From contig MNCI01002984.1 in NCBI GenBank assembly GCA_015680685.1, positions 45,279-109,278 of the forward strand: a stretch of 64,000 bases of DNA, written 5' to 3'. The stretch is from Gnetum montanum (lineage: Eukaryota > Streptophyta > Gnetopsida > Gnetales > Gnetaceae). Of the stretch, positions 59,601 to 64,000 are shown piece by piece (the first letter of the stretch is position 1; the number at the start of each line of letters is the position of its first letter). The notes under the pieces are model-generated. The model worked only from the letters and a program-made list of their open reading frames with translations. It had not been told where the DNA came from and made no database searches. Both the position numbers and the translations under genes were made by a program.

Positions 59601-60148
59601 GTTTTCTTCGAAACCACAACGATGTTGGACACCCACTCTAAATAGTCAACTGCACGAATGAAACCTGATCGGTATAACTTAGTCATTTTGTCCCTAATAG
59701 CTAGTGTGATTTCTGGCTTAATCTTACATGCCTTTTGCTTGACTGCCCTTACGTGTGGGTCTAGAACGATGTTATGCTGAATCAGCTACGGATCTAGACT
59801 CGACATGTCATTGTATGACCATGCGAAAACATCGATGTGATCCTGAAAAGTTTTAACTATGCCCTCGTGTATTTGTATGCCTAGGAGGGAGCTAAGTATT
59901 AATGTCTTTACCTCCCTTCTTGACATGGTTACAGGTATCTCGACAAGAGGATCCTTGGTTACATCCCCAGCCTCTAAATCTAGGGCATGGACCAGGTGTC
60001 TGGGCTAATCTGGAGGTGCTTCTAAGGTTGTTATAGTGTTAATCATAATCGATCTCTAGTCAATCATGTCAAGGTTTAACTATCTTGTGAGCTTACCTTA
60101 CGGCCCTGCTAACATTAGAGGGGTGGAAAGGGCACGACAGGTTTCCAT
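56687..60148 (-). pseudogene. Gypsy copy C pol, full length
   Basis: Best preserved pol of the family. ATG at 60148, stop 56687-56689. RT: GFIRAVDYLEWVSNIVVVSK and IDFRDLNK (59686-59426), with YMDD at 59271-59287. RNase H with YLSHALIAYEEKYNEVERNC (58885-58538). Archaeal-type RNase H (58501-57842: HFNGSSTTRGG, NNVVEYKGLLRAL, NSQLVVNQ), the mark of the Tat lineage. Integrase: HEGLYGGH and CDICQR (57823-57600), core GLDLIGPITPKSSTGHSF, TEYFTKWVE, VIDNGP (57636-57322). End module NWEGPY and HTYLKPYYV (56872-56687). TGA at 59336-59338 within RT and a TAG after INPEH break it; a frameshift splits integrase near 57600. Confidence 0.93.
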
Positions 60149-60279
60149 CTCTTGGTTGACCTACCATCATAAGATGAAAGCCTAGGTAAGGGTCATCAGA
60201 GATTGTGTGAAACGTAAATCTACAAAGCAACACCGAGATGCGACTTGCTAAGTAAGGTGATGTAAAGATTGAGAGTTTG

Positions 60280-60650
60280 CTAGTTTAAGGTCATGGTGGA
60301 CCGCTAAGGCCTAAGCGTCTAGAATTGTTAAAGATATGTAAATCATTGATGTGAAGTGCAAAGTTATGTAACCATTGATATGTGAATGTCAAACTGCTAG
60401 TTTAGTGTCATTTTGGACTGCCATATTGCGACATGCAAAATCTTGATATGCAAAATAATAAAAAGAATGAAACTACAAGTACAAAGGGTATTGAACTGCT
60501 AGTGCAGAAATGAAGACATGAAACTTCTAAAAAATATGATACCACTTGTGTCGAGGCGTACGAGGTAACTGCTAATGTAAGGACTTAGTTAGCTTGACGT
60601 CATTGCAGACTGCGATTGTTATGAGTCGAAATTACTATTTTTGGATCCTG
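60280..60650. repeat. R block upstream of pol copy C
   Basis: R cores near 60278-60300 (TGCTAGTTTAAGGTCATGG), 60395-60417, 60570-60600 and 60668-60690, more widely spaced and more diverged than in the other blocks. Confidence 0.65.
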
Positions 60651-60837
60651 AGGAGCGTAATCATGCTAGGTTTGTTAGTTTAAGTTCTTTTTGGACCTTT
60701 AATAGAAAACAAACATTATTATATTAGTTTTCGAGAAGGCAAGTAATTGACTTGAAGCATGCCAAGGTTTAAATGCTAATAGTGTTGTGATGTCGTGGCG
60801 AGCATGCTACGCTGCACGCTGCACTCCACATTAATCG

Positions 60838-60855
60838 GAGAGAGAGAGAGAGAAA
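60838..60855. repeat. (GA)n microsatellite
   Basis: Eight GA units, 40 bp before a TATA-like word and about 150 bp before the first exon of the antisense gene. GA repeats are common near plant promoters. Confidence 0.85.
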
Positions 60856-60879
60856 GTTTTCTCATTTTGCCACTACTGC

Positions 60880-60890
60880 CATAAATAGGG
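60880..60890 (+). promoter_or_regulatory. TATA-like word upstream of antisense gene copy C
   Basis: CATAAATAGGG lies about 100 bp before the first exon homology of the plus-strand gene. Position and form fit a plant TATA box, but copy A has no clear counterpart, so this is tentative. Confidence 0.25.
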
Positions 60891-62699
60891 ATTGAACCCT
60901 AGTAATTTCAACATTTTCACCATAAAAGCACAGAATCCTCATCGGAGCACTCGGTGATTTCGGAGCACGGAGCAATTGTGTTAATCGATTAGCGAGGTGA
61001 ATTTCTAAGGAGAAGGTCATAAATCTACAGGTAGGGCCATAGCTCCTAAAACTCAGTTGGTGCTTGCGAAGGTCGAGGAGGCAAAGAAGACCCTGAGGTG
61101 TGGGCCACAAGTGTGCGTTCCGGCATGGGAGAGCACACCGTTGACTCAGTGAGTTTTCATGTATCCTCTATCCTTTTCTCCTTGCACCTTCTGCCACTTT
61201 CTGCTTTGGTTTTGCATCTCATTTGTTTTTCTTTTGTATTTTCTATGACCGTGTTGTTTTAGCTTTTGTATTGCCATTGCCTCTTTTTCTTTTGGTTGTG
61301 GCTATTGTGCAAGGGTCTCGTTGTGATTGCATGCAAGGTTGTCGTCGCTATCGTGGTTGTCATGACTGCGGGGATGGGGCCCTTTAAGTTGCTTGACCTT
61401 GACATGCCGTGACGTAAAACCCTCGGGAGGGTTTGGTTATGTTTGACGCAGCGCCGCGGCGTGTGTTTTTGTTTGAGCATGTTGTTAGTTATTTTGCTAC
61501 TACACTAACCTACTTGCGTATTCTTTCTACGCTAGGCTTTCGCATCTTTGCTACGCTATGGTGAACAAGGGGTTATGTTACGCTATATTCGTATTCTACT
61601 AAGCACTGCTATGTTGTGCATGCATTGCATTCAAATTTGATGTCAACATTTGCTATTTTCATCGTGCAGGGTAGGGCCAAGGTCTAGGCTAATCGTTTTG
61701 GACCTTGAAGGGGTCCTATGTCATGTGGGCAGATCTATGGACAACGTTCCTCCTCCCCTGATACGTGTGGCAGAGTGAGCAGTTTGGTTCAGGGACGAAG
61801 CGTGAGACTTCCTACAATTCCTTCTCAACCATTTTAGTCTCATGGTTTGGTCCTCTTTAGATAAAGAGTAGGCATCTAGCATAATAGAGGCCATACTGCC
61901 AAGGACAAATTGAAGCATTATAAGATACCTTTCCGACGATGCGACCACAAGCAAGCCAGGAATAGGATCTAACCCACACTCACTAGGGTTGAGGTGTTTA
62001 GCCTGGATCTACGATATGCCAGAATACTAGTGTTATCACCTATACAACACACTGTATCTTGTGCGCAACATGGCGACATACTTTTAGAATCCACAGGGGA
62101 CCGTTCATTGCATTGGCGAGTGAGTTTCGCATTTTTACTTTACTTGGTTGCACAACATCAGCCATACTTGGCCGAGTGCTGATAGTATGTGCTTATCACT
62201 AGGTTCCATATTGACAATGATGGGGTTCATGACCAGCTAGGTGAGTTGGCCACAACACAACTAGCCCTACGGGAGTTTGCCTCTGCCAAGAGCCTACGGG
62301 CGAGGGTGATTGGTCATTGCGAGGAGGGATACCATTCCTACCTACGTGCGTTTGCCTCCCTCTACAATCATTGTAGGATGAAGGGTTGGCTGGACAAGGA
62401 GTGGAGAGAACCTTTCAAGCAGGTCACGCTTGAAGCGGTCCTAGCGGCTGAACTCCCGCTATTCCCCTCACCGTATAGACCTGGTGGGTTAACAGGCAGG
62501 CATCACATGCTCAAGTTTTTTCACAATTTCTCTTTTTTTTTATTATGCTAAGTATGTTTCATGATCATTACTGCAGGAGCGAAGAAGCCTCGTGACGTGA
62601 CGGTGGTAACTGCCAAGAGGCAAGGAGGAAACATTTACTCTAAATATGGTGAAGTAGTGGTGAGCCAGAGCTAGTGAGAACGAGGGGCTTCGAACCCCT

Positions 62700-63623
62700 T
62701 GCTCAAGAAAATCTGAATGGTTGGACTTATGGATTTGTTCATGGCTACAAATTCGGGTGTCCCTGCTGCTGAGATGCTTTCCTTAGTCAACTCCTTCTCT
62801 GGGCAGGCGAGCTATTTTCGTACGTACGTGCGGGGTGTGCGGGTGGTCATTGACATCAATGACCAACTATTTGCAGATTTGTTTGGCATCCCTGCTAATG
62901 GTGTCAATGTGATGTCGAAGGACAAGTAGGAGTTGGCCCTTCAAAAGTAACATATCGAGGAGTGGTTGAGGCTCACCAAGGAGCGAAAGGGGTTCCCTAT
63001 GGACAAGCTTAGGGAAGGTCCTGCCATGGGGATATACCCAATCTTTTGTGCCCATGCATTCCCTCAATTGCTCATCCAAGGGAAGGTCCTGGGGCTTGAG
63101 CAGGCTTGGGTAATGCGGGAAGTCATGGAGGAGGGGGCCCATTACAACTAGGCTAAATTCCTATGTAGTGGTTTGCAGGCTGAGATTTTGGGACTCCGTG
63201 AGCCAACGGAGTCCCACTCTAACATACACTATGCTTTCTACATAGGCTATTTAAAGCACTTCACGGAGTTCCTAGTGGTCTAGTAGGATGGAGTCTGGTC
63301 CAAGCTAGATCGTGAACAGATTTCTAAGCCATGGATTCAACAGGTCCTTTGGACTATGCAAGCCTAGGACCCCCTGAAAATGGTGGGGGAGTCATTGTCT
63401 ATAACAACTAAAGGTCTAGCAGTTCGTAGTGCTTACGACCAAGACAGTGTAGGGGAGATGTCCCCTACCATAATCGACAATGTGACACAGGGTAAACATC
63501 TCATAGCTGAGACCATGCCCATGGAGCTACGAAGAAAGTGACCTCCATTAGCCAGGGAAAGCCTTTATGAAGAGGAGGGGCGAAGACTGCGGTTCAAGTT
63601 GTGATGAACGCAACCCCCCATTG
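62700..63623 (+). pseudogene. Domain exon of antisense gene, copy C
   Basis: The frame from 62717 carries LMDLFMATNSGVPAAEMLSL and YVRGVRVVIDINDQLFADLF, then GIPANGV, fitting the plant-transposon-like domain pattern (VRG, hydrophobic strand, Gly-Ile-Pro). After stops at about 62927 and 62948 the same frame continues with EEWLRLTKERKGFPMDKL, GIYPIFCAHAFPQLLIQGK, NIHYAFYIGYLKHFTEFLVV and SKPWIQQVLWTMQA to about 63600. Only single-base stops break it, with no frameshift, which suggests fairly recent decay. Confidence 0.68.
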
Positions 63624-63761
63624 GTGAGCGCTACATAATATTTAGTTTACTTTGCTATTACCTGCTATTTTATGCTTCGTTAGGCAGTGCATTGTAGCGT
63701 GGCATTTGTTTTGAGTTAACTTGTTTCGATTTGATGTATGTATGTCCTTTTGTGGGCAGAA

Positions 63762-64000
63762 GAAGAAGAAGACAAAGAAGAAGGTGATGAGGAAGTGTCA
63801 TCCCTCAGGACGAGGGCAACAAATAAAGATGCAAGGGCCCCGGCTTTGGAAGAAAGGGCCCCAATCAGGAATAATGGAGCTCCTGTCTCCAGGATAGGGA
63901 CTCTTGTCATTAGGGAGCCTCTTCCTAATGAAGAGGTACCTCCCCAAAATAAAAAAGACGTCGCGCTCCTAAAAGGAAAGGCATCAGCGCATGAGGTAGG
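63762..64000 (+). pseudogene. Acidic exon of antisense gene, open to window end
   Basis: After the acceptor GTGGGCAG (63752-63759) the frame from 63762 is open for 79 codons to the window end. It starts EEEDKEEGDEEVSSL, then has an Arg/Pro/Ala-rich part. Copy A has an equally charged exon at about 10640-10900. The minus-strand frame over the same bases (63910-63716) is its mirror. Confidence 0.5.

Larger units (their letters stand above)
60990..64000 (+). pseudogene. Antisense multi-exon gene, gypsy copy C (continues past window)
   Basis: Plus-strand exons homologous to 6996-12270. Candidate exons: about 60990-61148 (APKTQLVLAKVEEAKKTL; donor CA|GTGAGT), 61670-62119 (acceptor CGTGCAG; donor GTGAGT), 62203-62483 (open, RAFASLYNHCRMKGWLDKEW), 62577-62659, about 62700-63623 (domain exon) and 63760-64000 (acidic). 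The ATG of copy A reads ATA here, so the start may be lost. Introns contain many TGCTACGCTATG words. The gene begins about 0.8 kb from the pol start and points away from pol, as in copy A. Gag-protease, if present, lies beyond 64000. Confidence 0.65.

Noticed and set aside
61259-61480. Minus-strand Thr/Ala-rich 73-codon frame
   Set aside because: It lies in an intron of the plus-strand gene, has low complexity and has no counterpart in copy A.
1-64000. Host protein-coding gene, tRNA or rRNA
   Set aside because: No open frame or RNA structure outside mobile elements had recognisable features; small RNA genes could be missed without a covariance search.

Overview
The window looks like intergenic, heavily repetitive nuclear DNA of a seed plant with a large genome. 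A conifer or other gymnosperm is plausible, but the sequence alone does not prove it. I found no intact host gene, rRNA, tRNA or CRISPR array. Nearly everything I could identify is decayed retrotransposon: Ty3/gypsy of the Tat/Ogre type, two kinds of Ty1/copia and one non-LTR element. Most reading frames are broken by stops and frameshifts, many of the kind left by C-to-T change.

Region by region. 1-605 is a short RNase H fragment of one gypsy family. 606-18841 is a second, very large gypsy element (copy A) on the minus strand. Read 5' to 3' on that strand it runs: leader, gag-protease (16691-13111), a small tandem block called R here (12770-12590), a multi-exon gene on the OPPOSITE strand (6996-12270), a roughly 185-bp degenerate tandem array (6640-3440), another R block, and reverse transcriptase with two RNase H domains (2883-606). 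18842-19420 is a solo LTR with a perfect 5-bp target duplication. 21394-26099 is a complete Ty1/copia element (LTRs, primer site, gag, protease, integrase, RT, RNase H) inserted with a perfect TGTTT duplication into a roughly 95-bp satellite-like repeat. 26486-33268 is a long-LTR copia-like element that keeps gag but has no pol; in its place is an ORF with a plant-transposon-like domain. 33851-36300 holds plus-strand gypsy remnants. 37400-39110 is a non-LTR RT relic. 39414-39909 is a second copy of the solo-LTR family. 41242-42870 is a decayed coiled-coil ORF. 43036-43527 and 45952-47406 are further long-LTR copia pieces. 47407-64000 is a tandem arrangement of two gypsy copies (B and C): LTR/leader, R, pol, R, LTR/leader, R, pol, R, and then the antisense gene again, running off the window.

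The most interesting feature is the antisense gene in the gypsy family. Copies A and C both carry a spliced-looking plus-strand gene facing away from the minus-strand pol. Their proteins are collinear and similar although both copies are decayed. In copy A the gene lies exactly between gag-protease and RT, where Tat/Ogre elements are known to have a spliced intron. Around the coding cassettes lie R blocks made of a short repeated core. Copy B has lost gag-protease and the antisense gene, and an R block sits at the deletion junction. A domain resembling the one in the antisense gene also occurs, in sense orientation, in the pol-less copia-like element. All three RT copies of the family share one in-frame TGA at the same codon.
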